Notes: generated by a model not told the origin, from the letters alone. A stretch of DNA of 15,500 nucleotides from an uncultured Clostridium sp. (GCA_900544905.1 UQXF01000083.1:1-15500); one strand, 5' to 3'; shown: positions 1-8,571, numbered from the stretch's first letter. Program-made: numbers and translations.

Positions 1-45
1 GATGACGTCGAGTCTCGTGGGCTCGGAGATGTGTATAAGAGACAG
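1..45 (+). other. Nextera i7-side adapter (sequencing artefact)
   Basis: This is not genomic. Bases 12-26 match the Nextera read-2 primer region beginning GTCTCGTGGGCTCGG, and 27-45 are the 19-bp Tn5 mosaic end ending AGAGACAG. The preceding eight bases (4-11, GACGTCGA) sit exactly where the i7 index lies and equal the reverse complement of a standard Nextera i7 index as I recall the list. GAT at 1-3 is the end of the P7 oligonucleotide. Genomic sequence starts at 46. Confidence 0.98.
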
Positions 46-84
46 CTTCAGAAGTCTCGGTTATGCCTTATCACAATCTATACA

Positions 85-113
85 ATTATAACATAGCATA
101 ATCCTTTTGAAAA
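85..113 (-). promoter_or_regulatory. possible promoter for a gene beyond the left end
   Basis: On the minus strand a perfect -10 TATAAT (85-90) lies 17 bp downstream of TTTTCA (108-113), a 4/6 match to the -35 consensus. It lies just past the adhesin terminator and points off the left end, so it could drive the next gene, which is not in the window. AT-rich sequence gives such matches by chance. The rest of 46-122 shows no coding potential or structure that I can support. Confidence 0.35.
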
Positions 114-171
114 GAAAAAAATAAAGGCAGATACGGATAAAGGATTTTTCCTTTACCAGATATCTGCCTTT
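112..171 (-). terminator. rho-independent terminator of the adhesin gene
   Basis: An 11-bp perfect outer stem pairs 161-171 with 123-133. Inside it a second helix, GGTAAAGGA with TCCTTTATCC, carries one bulged base. On the minus strand the hairpin is followed by a U-rich run (122 down to about 112). It begins only 4 bases after the adhesin stop codon. The T run on the other side (170-174) suggests it could also work for plus-strand transcripts. Confidence 0.9.
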
Positions 172-175
172 TTTC

Positions 176-3100
176 TTATCTTCTCTTTCTGCGTTTTACA
201 GTCAGAGTCGTTCCAAATCCCGCAAGAGATAAGAAGAACAGCATTGCCACCGGTTTTAGCGGTGACGTATCACCAGTCTTCTTACTGGTAGTCTCCCTGC
301 TTTCATCAGTCTTCTCATCATACATTGTAATTGTGTTATTTTTATTCTCAACTGACGATTCATCATCTAATGTATAGACCTTGCCGTCCTTATCAATGTA
401 GAAGCGGATGTCCTCAGCCAGTTCATATCCCTCTGGCGCCTCTGTCTCTTTCAGCACATAAATGATTCGTTCCTCATCTGTGCTTGCCACCAGCTTATCC
501 GCCGGAATCCTGACTGCTTTCTGCCTGCTCTTCCATGAATAGACAACCTTTCCGGTTGCTTCGTCAACAATGGAAAGCTTTGCACCGGACAGAAATTCCT
601 TTGTCCCCGCTATTTTTTTAGAAATCTTAAGTGAAATCGCCTTATCCACCATAATAACAGTTCTGTCCGTCACAGCCGAACCGTTAACATATAGAACGTC
701 ATTTTCATCAATCCGGAAAACAATACTGTCTGTATAGACATATCCAGCCGGTGCCGTTGTCTCCGTCATAATATAATCCGTATTTCTCTTAAATAAATCA
801 AGGTCCAGATTCTTCGGCGTTGTTGTACTTACCCAGGATATCGGTGTAAAATCACTGTCCTGTGTAGAGGTAATGGTAATGGCTGCTCCTGCCAGCTCTT
901 TTCCGTCCTCATCCTGCTTATAGAAGGTAATTCCTCTATATTCATCATACAGCTTAATCGTATTATCGGTTACTGCTTCCCCATCTACCCGTTTTACGTT
1001 TCCGTTCCTGTCAACCACGAACTGGACAGGCTGTGCCAGTGCATATAACTCCGGCGCCTTAATCTCTGACAGGGTGTAAACATATTCATTCCCATTTGGG
1101 GATACATGCAGCTTTTTCGTGTCAAGGGCATGCGGTTTGCCATCCGATACCCACTGCTCCAATACTGTTCCGCTTGAATCAGACACCTGCAGTGTTGCTC
1201 CGGCAAGCTGTGTTGATGTTCCCAGAACATATTTTTCAACAGTGACAGTAAACGATGTATTCTTCATAACAATAGAGCTGGTCTGCTGTGCTTTGTCATT
1301 TACATAAACCACTCCGTTATCATCAATCTTAAAATGAATGGATGCGGCATATGTATAGCCATTTACAGTTGCAGCCTCCATCAAAGTATAGGTCACATTC
1401 CGCTTAAACATACTATACCCGAAATATTTTGCCGTACCATCCGTGGTCCAGTTCTGAACTGTGAAGTCTTCATCCTCAGATGACACAATTCTCAGCTGCA
1501 CACCTGCCACAGGGGCTCCGGTCACAGCATCCACCTTCTGGAAGCTCACCTGTTTCTCACCATCAATAAAAATCACCAGATTGCTGTCAATCAGATTTCC
1601 ATCCAAGTCCTCAGCCTTACCATCATCCCGGATATGGAAATACACAGGCTCCGTTATATTATAATTTTCCGGTGCCTCTTTTTCCACAATGACATAATAA
1701 CCACCCAGTGTAAAGTTCTGATTGTCCAGAGTCATAGTTTCTCCGGTTGACTCAAATGTATCCAGCAGCTTTCCAATCGTTCCATCTGCATCCGATTCAC
1801 GGAGTTCAAAGGTTCCTCCTGCCAGAGGCTGATACTGGTCGCTCCATTTTACAAACCTTACTGTAATTCTCGCATCACGGCTGGTCAATGTCAGGGAATT
1901 TGCACTCAGATTATAATCATTGCCCTTAACAATCTGAATATAATTCGGAGTACCCTGTACTATATTAAAGGTAATTGGTTCTTCCAGTTCATATCCAGCC
2001 GGTGCAGACTCTTCTGTAAAGACATATCCCTCTCCCGGCTCTAACTGCACATTCTTCGGTGTATTTGTACTAACCCATGATGCCTTTATAGCACCTGTAT
2101 TATCCTTGATTGTAAAGGAGGCACCTGCCAGTGCTTCTCCCGTCACCGCATCACGCTTTGCAAAATAGAAATTGACATACGCTTCATCCGTCATAGTCAC
2201 GGTTTTATTCGTCAGTTCAGCGCCTACTGTTCCATCCTCGCCCACCGAATATACATTGCCTGCTGAATCGATTGCAATTTTAATGTCTGCAGTTAAGGCA
2301 TATCCACCCGGAGCACTGTCTTCATGAACCGTATAATAATGGTATCCGCTTGCAGGCACAGACAGCTTATCAGAAGGAATCGTCTGTGCTGTTGTGGTGG
2401 AGGTAAAACTATACACCTTCTTACCAGTGGCATCATCAATCAGTGAAATGGCTGCACCGGCAAGATTGCTCCTTGTACCATTAGTTGTATCAAGCCCCTG
2501 TTTTAAAATCCTTAAAGTAATCGGGGCATCCCTCATGATGACGTTACTGCCGCTGACAGAACCATTTGCGCCGCTTACATAAGTAATGGAACCATTGCTG
2601 TTAATGGTAAAATACACATCCTCAGACATGGCATATCCATTCGGTGCTGATTTCTCATGTATAAAATAGGTCTTTCCCACCTCTAAATTGTTATAGGTTA
2701 ATTTCTGTGCGTTATTCGTTGTGGTCCATGACTGCAGGCAGTTTTCCAAATCTGTATCCCCGGCTTCATATAACTCCAATACTGCACCGGAAAGCTGTGC
2801 AGAACCGCCTACTGCAAATTTGTTAACCGATACGCTGATAGCCGTATCCACAAAATTCACCTGGACAGCAGCCTGGTCATTATCCGGGAATGTTGCCGCA
2901 TCAATAACCACTGTCTTCTGGTTAACAGCATTTAACACATATCCCTTTGGCGCCCTGGTTTCCTTCACCATATAGGTACCATATGGCAAATTCTCAAAAA
3001 TTGCAGTACCTGTTGCGTCCGTTGTAACGACATAATCCTTGTTGTCTTTGTCCTTGTAAACCTCATATTTGCTGGTGGCAGCATTGTATTTGTACAGTGT

Positions 3101-6100
3101 AAACTCTGCCCCGGAAAGCTTGTTGGTTGTATTGGTTCCAGTCTTTGTCACACGGATAGCTCCCAGGATTTGTGTATTCTGATATGTATCGATTGTCGGA
3201 ACATTTTCAAAGCTGTCAAGCATTTCTTCGTGACCGATTGCCGTATTGGCATAGGAAGCAGCCGGAAGCTCTTCATAGGTATATTCCTTAAAATATACCT
3301 CATCTCTTTCATAGCCCGCTGGCGGTTCTGCCTCTTCTACCTTATACATTGTGGTATCAGGGTCATCTCCAACCGCAATATTATAAAATTCTACCATACC
3401 GGCTTCATCCGAATAAGCTGTGGAGATAACCTTATACTCTTCTCCTGCATATTTTCTTAACAGATTAAACTTTGCCCCTGATAAAGGATTCCCTGCCTGG
3501 TCTTTCTTACTCACCTTAAAGGACATGTACTCAATTGCGGCAGGCAGCTTCGTATTGTCAATATAAGCTTCCCCTTTATCTGCCAGCAGGCCATAATCCA
3601 ACGCATATGTATCATTTTTGTCTACTGTAACCTTCCATTCTGTCGTATCCAGCTGGTACTTATTTGGTGCCTTGGTCTCTTTGATTGTATAGGTATCATA
3701 AATCAGGTCTTCAATGACAACCTCACCAAGGGTAGCGGTATCTTCAGAAGACACAACCGTCTGCACCAGCTCGCCGGAGCTGTTATAGACAGAAAATTCT
3801 GCCCCTGCCAGATAAATATTCGGGTCATCGCTGTCCCGTTTTTTGAACCTGATTGTGGCACTCTGCTTCTCGTTTACAAATGTCTTCTCTACAATTCCAT
3901 CATTTACTATCTCACCAGTGGTGATATATTGCGGCGCAGAATCAACTGTGTATCCCGGCAGTCCCTTTGTCTCCGTCACCGTATAATTTCCATACGGAAG
4001 ATTGCTAAAGGTAATGGTGCCATCCGCACCGGTTTCGCCACCGGCAACCGTTGCTCCTGTAGCTGTATTTTTTACCGTAAAGTATACTCCTGATAATGGA
4101 TTTCCACTTTCATCCTGCTTAATTACTCTAATACTGAACTGAATCACTTCATTGACAACTGTAATTTCATTACCGGTTGTAGTGCTGACCGTAACCCTTG
4201 TTCCTGCTGTATCTGCAATATATCCCTCCGGTGCCGAAGCTTCCTTTACAACATAGGTGCCAAACGGGATATTCTGGAAGGTTGCCACTCCTGTTGAGTC
4301 CGTGATGGCTGTCAGCTGATTGGACGCATCCGGATATGGTGTGGTTCCGTCCTCCTTATACAATTCAAATACAACATTCGCAAGCCTGTTTGCTTTTGCC
4401 GTATCATCTGTCTTTGTAATCTGAATATAGCCCAATGCCTTCTCATCTTCAACGGTTGCGGAAGCCGAAACATCTTCATGCTCCTTACCGGTACCGACTG
4501 TGATGGAATGTACGGTATCATCAAGCAGATAACCAGTTGGAGCAGAGGTTTCCCGGTAATAATATGTATGTCCCAGAGTCAGATTTGTAAATTCAATTTT
4601 TCCATTTGCATCTGTTGGCTGCGTAGCTACCTCATCACTGCACTGTGCATCAGCATAAAGTGTATAGACGGCTCCCTTTACATAAGTATCACTGCTTCCA
4701 GCCTCCACCTTCGTAAGAACCAGAGAGCCCTTTGCTTTTGTATTGGTTAAGGACATTACATTGTCCTGGCCATTTACGGTATCCATATCCACCGCAGCAC
4801 CGGTGCCCATATTCTGGCATGTAATCCGACCATCCGTACTGATTGTAACCTTGTACACGGTATCCGTACCGGCAGATTTATAACCGTCTGGCACAGTGGT
4901 CTCTTTCACATAATAGCTTGTTTCTTCATTTTTACTGTATTTGACTGTAAAGCTGATGAGACCATCCGCACCAGTGGTCTTAACTGCCACCGGAGCTGTA
5001 CAGGCAGCATCGCTATACACGGTAAATCCTGCACCGGATAAGGCTGCATTTTTCTCTCCGGTCTTATAGACAGAAAAGACGGTACTTACCTCTTCATTAA
5101 TGGACGTATTGGTTATCGACTCTTCATAGTACCGAACACCGGTATTTTCCGCCTGAAGCTTTCCGTCCGTAATCACTACTTCAATGTCCTCATCATTTTT
5201 CTCATATCCGTCCGGGGCTGTTGTCTCCTTCAGAATATAGCTGTATCCTGCAACACTGGAATTTACGCCCTTAAATACCGCATATCCATCGTCACCGGTG
5301 GTAACTGTTGTAACATAATTGCCATTATAATACAGCTCAAAGGTAGCTCCGGCTAAAGCCTCTCCATCTTTATTTACCTTCTTGATTCGCAATTCTTTTT
5401 CAAAATATGCCCCGGCAGAGGAAGATGAAAAGCTCACATTTTTTACCTCATTGGAGGTAACCGATTCCTGATAAGCGTCCCCCTCAAACTCAACCGTATT
5501 CTTAATGGTCTCATTGGTCAGTCTTGATGCCGTTACATTAAATCTTGTCCGGAATGTAAATTCGTATGTTTCATCCACAATGTCCGGCAGAGAAACCACC
5601 ATATTATTGTTAACTACGGCAACAGAGAAATCTGTCACCTCTGTCTTCGTTCCGTTTTCCACCCGGTACAATTTTGCAGAATTTTCCACATAATCAAAAT
5701 AGGATTCCAAATGGTCCCGGATAACCGGATTCTTCACATTCATGGTATAACCGCCTTCATTGATGGTAACCGTCCAGTCTACATAGTCGTTACCATTCTG
5801 ATAAGCAGCTTCCTTTCCCAAAGTACCTCCGACTTCACCCTCAACTGTCTTTGTCGCTGTATCCGTAACCTCAACATCACCTTCATAGTTCACAGTTGCC
5901 GTCGCATTATTGGTATAGGTTTTATGGATATTGGCATCCTCTAACTTTGTCTGTTTCGTCTTGTAATGTACTTCAAAATTACGGTTCAGATAATATTGCA
6001 GCTTTTCTGACGAGGTGTTATCAATCGTCAGTGACATGGTGTTTCCGCTGACGCTTGGCTCCTGTTTTACCTTCGTTCCACTGGTCCATGTATTTTCCAT

Positions 6101-8386
6101 AATCTCCATAGAACCTGCTACATATTCCAATCCTTCCGGAAGGGTATCTGTAATATTAACAGACTCCTGGGTCAGATTCTGGTAAGTAAAATAAATAACC
6201 CAGTCAATGGTACCGTCTCCATTCATCGTACCATTTTTGGTAATCAGTTCCGGTGTCTTATACTGGAAGCCCCTTGATGCGTCTGCTGTAACAGAATTTC
6301 CATCCCATGTAAGCCTTGCCCTGTTATATGCCGTTACCCAGTCACCGTCATTCCATTTATTCTGGTTGTTGGCAATCATAGACTGGCTTTTTTCATCTAA
6401 TATTTTTGTGACAACCGTAATATATCTGGTTTCCGAGCCAAGGGACGGAAACGTAACAGAAGCATTTGCCTCATCAATCGTCCAGTCACCGTCAAGAATA
6501 TTACCATTGGCGTCTGTGACATTCATGCTGACAAGCTCCATCTTATTCTGCCATTTGTCCTCTACGTTATAAATATCCGTAACAGTAACTTCTTTTGTTC
6601 CAAAATCATACCCCTGTTCATTTACAGCCACACGCCAGGTAAGCTGCTTTGTAACCTCATTATAACTGGTATTGGTCTTGGAAATTAAATTATAACCATT
6701 CACTGTTCCTGTCACAGATGCATCGAATCCATTATCTGTCAGTTTACCGGTATTCGTATATCTTGACATGGTATAGTCATCAATCTTCGTCTCATATGTA
6801 AGGGTAATGGTATCGGTTACCCCATCATTTGCCTTAAAGGTAAACCCATCATCCGTAGTGGATACGGTACCTGCACCCGCCGGCGTCACCGTTACATTTT
6901 GTCCGTCCGCTCCCCATAAATAACCGTCGCCAAAGGTATCGGTATAGGTGGTGCCGCCCACATCCAGCTTATCCTGGTTAATGGTAACCGTCCAGGTTAT
7001 CACACCACCACTCTCGTAGCCGGACTTGGATAATACACTTGGCGTCACATAACAATTACCTGTTCCAGGCACACTGGAAACAGAGCCCTCTTCATCAACA
7101 ACAACCGTATTCTCCACATTTACACCGCTGTTATTGCTTATAGTTCCATCAAAAATCTCATTTCCATAATAGGTATAAAAGGTTACATTCGTCCGGTAAT
7201 AGGAATCTGCTCCTTCCACATGAATGGAAACCGAGCTGTCTCCATCCTCAGAATCACAGGAAACGGTACCCTTACTGCCACCTGACAGCTGTGGATAACC
7301 GTCTACCTTTGCATAGGTAAGTCCCTTCGGCAGCATATCTGTGATATCCGCAGTTAAGCTGTCCCTGCCGTTGAGATTAAGGGAAACCGACCACTGGATA
7401 ACCGGTACGCTTTCTCCGTTTACATTTATGTATGTTTTTGTTCCTGACTTGCTTACTCCTAAATCTCCCGGCTCATCCGTCTCCGTTCCCCTGTTTGACT
7501 CTGTAACATCTACCGTATAATCAAAAGAACCTCCGGCAGTAGGGAATGAAATCTTTCTCTCCCCGAGATTCTCCTCTGAATCAGAGGAAAAACCACCCTC
7601 AAAACGGACATAAAACGGAATATTGCTCTGTCCTACAACGGAATCATTAAACACAAAGGTTAATTTGCCATCCTTTGTAATATGTACGGTACCGATAGAA
7701 GTACCATCCACGGTTGTAAGCGGATGGGTAGCATCTACATCTACTCTGATATCGGAAGGGATATTATAGACATATTCCTGCCCCACAACAATTTCATCAC
7801 CATCATAAAAAATGAAATTGAAATGCATATTGATATCTGCATCAACCGGCAGCTCCACCTTATCTGTTGTACTTAATGCAACATTTTGTGTCACATTATT
7901 TTCGTCCACATAAGACGCATCTAATGTAAGGTTTGTCAAATTAAAGGTATCATTCTCCAGTAAAATGCCAGAGGAAGCGCTCTTTTCATTTCCGGCTGCC
8001 ACCTTATCCGGCTTATCAGAACCAGAGACCGGCTCTGACAACTCCTCTCCTTCTGTGGTATCCGAAATCCCGACCGGCTCCTCTGATGTCTGGGGCTCAG
8101 AGGCTGTCACTGCTTCTGAGGTTCCTCCGGACTGGGAGCTGTCTTCCTTCACTTTCGTTTCTGTTGCCACAATGTCCTGCTCTGCTTCCGTACTGGCAAC
8201 CGCTTCTGCCTCGGAAGCCGTATCTCTCTCTGTTGCCGTCTCCTCCACAGCTTCCTGTGTACTTTCTGTTCCCTGTATGCCGACCGCCTTATCCGCCCAG
8301 TTTAAGTTTGTTGGCAATAGTGTAAATAACAGAATTGCCACCATACATAATGCAATCCACTTTCTCTTTGATAACCAATTCATCAT
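176..8386 (-). CDS. giant multi-CnaB cell-wall adhesin (2736 aa)
   Basis: This is a secreted, probably wall-anchored surface protein, likely a long stalk displaying an adhesive head. The start is the first of two adjacent ATGs, 8 nt after GGAGG (8395-8399). Layout by residue: signal peptide 1 to about 31-34 (KRK, then a hydrophobic core); E/S/T/A-rich, probably extended, segment about 36-143; adhesin head about 148-997 with at least five beta-sandwich-like modules opening SKxG or TKxG and then WxVxxN; sixteen CnaB/SpaA domains about 998-2690; linker; SKKTGD at 2701-2706; hydrophobic segment about 2713-2730; KRRKRR tail. Most CnaB domains have Lys in strand 1, Glu in ETxAPxGY and Asn or Asp in the last strand, the triad for autocatalytic isopeptide bonds. 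The reading frame is unbroken. No sortase gene or pilin partner is nearby, and the gene is monocistronic between its own promoter and terminator. The ligand is unknown. The family assignment is secure; the adhesive role is inferred. Confidence 0.93.
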   Translation of the reverse strand: MMNWLSKRKWIALCMVAILLFTLLPTNLNWADKAVGIQGTESTQEAVEETATERDTASEAEAVASTEAEQDIVATETKVKEDSSQSGGTSEAVTASEPQTSEEPVGISDTTEGEELSEPVSGSDKPDKVAAGNEKSASSGILLENDTFNLTNLTLDASYVDENNVTQNVALSTTDKVELPVDADINMHFNFIFYDGDEIVVGQEYVYNIPSDIRVDVDATHPLTTVDGTSIGTVHITKDGKLTFVFNDSVVGQSNIPFYVRFEGGFSSDSEENLGERKISFPTAGGSFDYTVDVTESNRGTETDEPGDLGVSKSGTKTYINVNGESVPVIQWSVSLNLNGRDSLTADITDMLPKGLTYAKVDGYPQLSGGSKGTVSCDSEDGDSSVSIHVEGADSYYRTNVTFYTYYGNEIFDGTISNNSGVNVENTVVVDEEGSVSSVPGTGNCYVTPSVLSKSGYESGGVITWTVTINQDKLDVGGTTYTDTFGDGYLWGADGQNVTVTPAGAGTVSTTDDGFTFKANDGVTDTITLTYETKIDDYTMSRYTNTGKLTDNGFDASVTGTVNGYNLISKTNTSYNEVTKQLTWRVAVNEQGYDFGTKEVTVTDIYNVEDKWQNKMELVSMNVTDANGNILDGDWTIDEANASVTFPSLGSETRYITVVTKILDEKSQSMIANNQNKWNDGDWVTAYNRARLTWDGNSVTADASRGFQYKTPELITKNGTMNGDGTIDWVIYFTYQNLTQESVNITDTLPEGLEYVAGSMEIMENTWTSGTKVKQEPSVSGNTMSLTIDNTSSEKLQYYLNRNFEVHYKTKQTKLEDANIHKTYTNNATATVNYEGDVEVTDTATKTVEGEVGGTLGKEAAYQNGNDYVDWTVTINEGGYTMNVKNPVIRDHLESYFDYVENSAKLYRVENGTKTEVTDFSVAVVNNNMVVSLPDIVDETYEFTFRTRFNVTASRLTNETIKNTVEFEGDAYQESVTSNEVKNVSFSSSSAGAYFEKELRIKKVNKDGEALAGATFELYYNGNYVTTVTTGDDGYAVFKGVNSSVAGYSYILKETTAPDGYEKNDEDIEVVITDGKLQAENTGVRYYEESITNTSINEEVSTVFSVYKTGEKNAALSGAGFTVYSDAACTAPVAVKTTGADGLISFTVKYSKNEETSYYVKETTVPDGYKSAGTDTVYKVTISTDGRITCQNMGTGAAVDMDTVNGQDNVMSLTNTKAKGSLVLTKVEAGSSDTYVKGAVYTLYADAQCSDEVATQPTDANGKIEFTNLTLGHTYYYRETSAPTGYLLDDTVHSITVGTGKEHEDVSASATVEDEKALGYIQITKTDDTAKANRLANVVFELYKEDGTTPYPDASNQLTAITDSTGVATFQNIPFGTYVVKEASAPEGYIADTAGTRVTVSTTTGNEITVVNEVIQFSIRVIKQDESGNPLSGVYFTVKNTATGATVAGGETGADGTITFSNLPYGNYTVTETKGLPGYTVDSAPQYITTGEIVNDGIVEKTFVNEKQSATIRFKKRDSDDPNIYLAGAEFSVYNSSGELVQTVVSSEDTATLGEVVIEDLIYDTYTIKETKAPNKYQLDTTEWKVTVDKNDTYALDYGLLADKGEAYIDNTKLPAAIEYMSFKVSKKDQAGNPLSGAKFNLLRKYAGEEYKVISTAYSDEAGMVEFYNIAVGDDPDTTMYKVEEAEPPAGYERDEVYFKEYTYEELPAASYANTAIGHEEMLDSFENVPTIDTYQNTQILGAIRVTKTGTNTTNKLSGAEFTLYKYNAATSKYEVYKDKDNKDYVVTTDATGTAIFENLPYGTYMVKETRAPKGYVLNAVNQKTVVIDAATFPDNDQAAVQVNFVDTAISVSVNKFAVGGSAQLSGAVLELYEAGDTDLENCLQSWTTTNNAQKLTYNNLEVGKTYFIHEKSAPNGYAMSEDVYFTINSNGSITYVSGANGSVSGSNVIMRDAPITLRILKQGLDTTNGTRSNLAGAAISLIDDATGKKVYSFTSTTTAQTIPSDKLSVPASGYHYYTVHEDSAPGGYALTADIKIAIDSAGNVYSVGEDGTVGAELTNKTVTMTDEAYVNFYFAKRDAVTGEALAGASFTIKDNTGAIKASWVSTNTPKNVQLEPGEGYVFTEESAPAGYELEEPITFNIVQGTPNYIQIVKGNDYNLSANSLTLTSRDARITVRFVKWSDQYQPLAGGTFELRESDADGTIGKLLDTFESTGETMTLDNQNFTLGGYYVIVEKEAPENYNITEPVYFHIRDDGKAEDLDGNLIDSNLVIFIDGEKQVSFQKVDAVTGAPVAGVQLRIVSSEDEDFTVQNWTTDGTAKYFGYSMFKRNVTYTLMEAATVNGYTYAASIHFKIDDNGVVYVNDKAQQTSSIVMKNTSFTVTVEKYVLGTSTQLAGATLQVSDSSGTVLEQWVSDGKPHALDTKKLHVSPNGNEYVYTLSEIKAPELYALAQPVQFVVDRNGNVKRVDGEAVTDNTIKLYDEYRGITFYKQDEDGKELAGAAITITSTQDSDFTPISWVSTTTPKNLDLDLFKRNTDYIMTETTAPAGYVYTDSIVFRIDENDVLYVNGSAVTDRTVIMVDKAISLKISKKIAGTKEFLSGAKLSIVDEATGKVVYSWKSRQKAVRIPADKLVASTDEERIIYVLKETEAPEGYELAEDIRFYIDKDGKVYTLDDESSVENKNNTITMYDEKTDESRETTSKKTGDTSPLKPVAMLFFLSLAGFGTTLTVKRRKRR
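179..286 (-). other. C-terminal sorting signal, non-canonical SKKTGD
   Basis: Residues 2701-2736 have the standard three-part layout of a sortase substrate: a pentapeptide-like motif, a hydrophobic segment (about 2713-2730) and a basic tail KRRKRR. The motif SKKTGDTSPL differs from LPXTG and from the SPKTGD/PPKTGD form used in many Clostridia by having Lys where Pro is expected. Either an unusual sortase accepts it or the protein stays membrane-anchored. Confidence 0.75.
323..2842 (-). repeat. CnaB repeats 9-16 (SpyCatcher-like type)
   Basis: Eight tandem domains of about 100-115 residues, about 1849-2690, form a class distinct from repeats 1-8. They have Lys in strand 1, a conserved (S/N)W or (S/T)F strand followed by Ser/Thr-rich sequence (ISWVSTTTPK), ExxAPxGY, then a (I/V)xFxIDxxGxVY strand and a closing IVMxD-like strand. 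Repeat 15 reads YKQDEDGKELAGA, TETTAPAGY and VIMVDKA; the S. pyogenes FbaB CnaB2 domain has SKRDEDGKELAGA, VETAAPDGY and IVMVDAY. Its triad is K2490, E2542 and D2581. Repeat 9 has K1856, E1911 and D1953. Repeat 13 ends in Asn (IVMKNTS); the other seven end in Asp. Lys-Asp isopeptide bonds are therefore expected in this half of the stalk. Confidence 0.88.
2846..5395 (-). repeat. CnaB/SpaA repeats 1-8 (SpaA-pilin-like type)
   Basis: Eight tandem domains of about 95-120 residues start near residues 998, 1100, 1218, 1316, 1414, 1508, 1617 and 1739. Shared pattern: an opening strand with Lys (as in IRVTKTG or IRFKKRD), LxGAxFxLY, TxxxGxxxFxNLxxGxY, (K/R)ETxAPxGY and a closing strand that usually holds Asn (ITNTS, LTNTK, VVNEV, FVNEK, IDNTK). 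Repeats 3 and 8 close with Asp (VEDEK, FVDTA). Lys (K1003 in repeat 1), Glu and Asn/Asp form the expected Lys-Asn isopeptide triad. Repeats 2 and 3 each carry one Cys at the same place (AACTAP, AQCSDE). Divergence is high, so the array is old or under relaxed selection. Confidence 0.9.
5396..7945 (-). other. adhesin head: tandem beta-sandwich modules
   Basis: This is the N-terminal functional region of the giant adhesin, about residues 148-997. A first domain (about 148-300) resembles the N-terminal domain of collagen- or fibrinogen-binding MSCRAMM proteins (LPVDADINMHFNF, later VRFEGGF). Five later modules start near residues 305, 447, 564, 712 and 852. Each opens with (S/T/G)K and carries a tryptophan-centred strand: VIQWSVSLN, ITWTVTINQ, LTWRVAVNE, IDWVIYFTY and VDWTVTINE. 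Most then show a (T/I)DxLPxGL-like or (T/R)D turn. This repeating pattern is common in Clostridia surface proteins. The ligand cannot be told from sequence, and boundaries are approximate. Confidence 0.65.
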
Positions 8387-8464
8387 ACTGCATTCCTCCC
8401 AATGTTATACATATATTTTTCATTACCCTAAAATCCATTTAACAACTTTACATAATTATTTTTT

Positions 8465-8493
8465 ATTATATCTGATTTATGGGAAAAATACAA
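8465..8493 (-). promoter_or_regulatory. promoter of the adhesin gene
   Basis: On the minus strand a perfect -10 TATAAT (8465-8470) lies 17 bp from TTGTAT (8488-8493), a weak -35. It would start transcription near 8458 and give a 5' UTR of about 72 nt. A short inverted repeat (ACAAC/GTTGT, 8490-8507) overlaps the -35 and could be an operator. The rpsO terminator just upstream means the adhesin needs its own promoter. Confidence 0.65.
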
Positions 8494-8523
8494 CGTTTTT
8501 ATGTTGTTTATAAAAAGATTTAT

Positions 8524-8571
8524 CAAAAAAAGAAAAGGACCGGCAAATGGATATTTTTCTCCATCTGCCGG
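8524..8571 (-). terminator. rho-independent terminator of rpsO
   Basis: A 12-bp stem (8560-8571 with 8540-8551, one G-U pair) has an 8-nt loop, and on the minus strand the hairpin is followed by TCCTTTTC and a run of seven T. It lies 31 bases after the rpsO stop and separates rpsO from the adhesin transcript. Confidence 0.93.

Noticed and set aside
176..8386. A frameshifted or multi-gene origin for the 8.2-kb open frame
   Set aside because: The reading frame is continuous, domain phase is kept throughout, and signal peptide and sorting tail are both present once.
7965..8513. Plus-strand open frame of 182 codons opposite the start of the adhesin gene
   Set aside because: It is antisense to the S/T/E-rich, low-complexity segment of the adhesin, has no good ribosome binding site and no recognisable domain; biased codons of the true gene keep it open.
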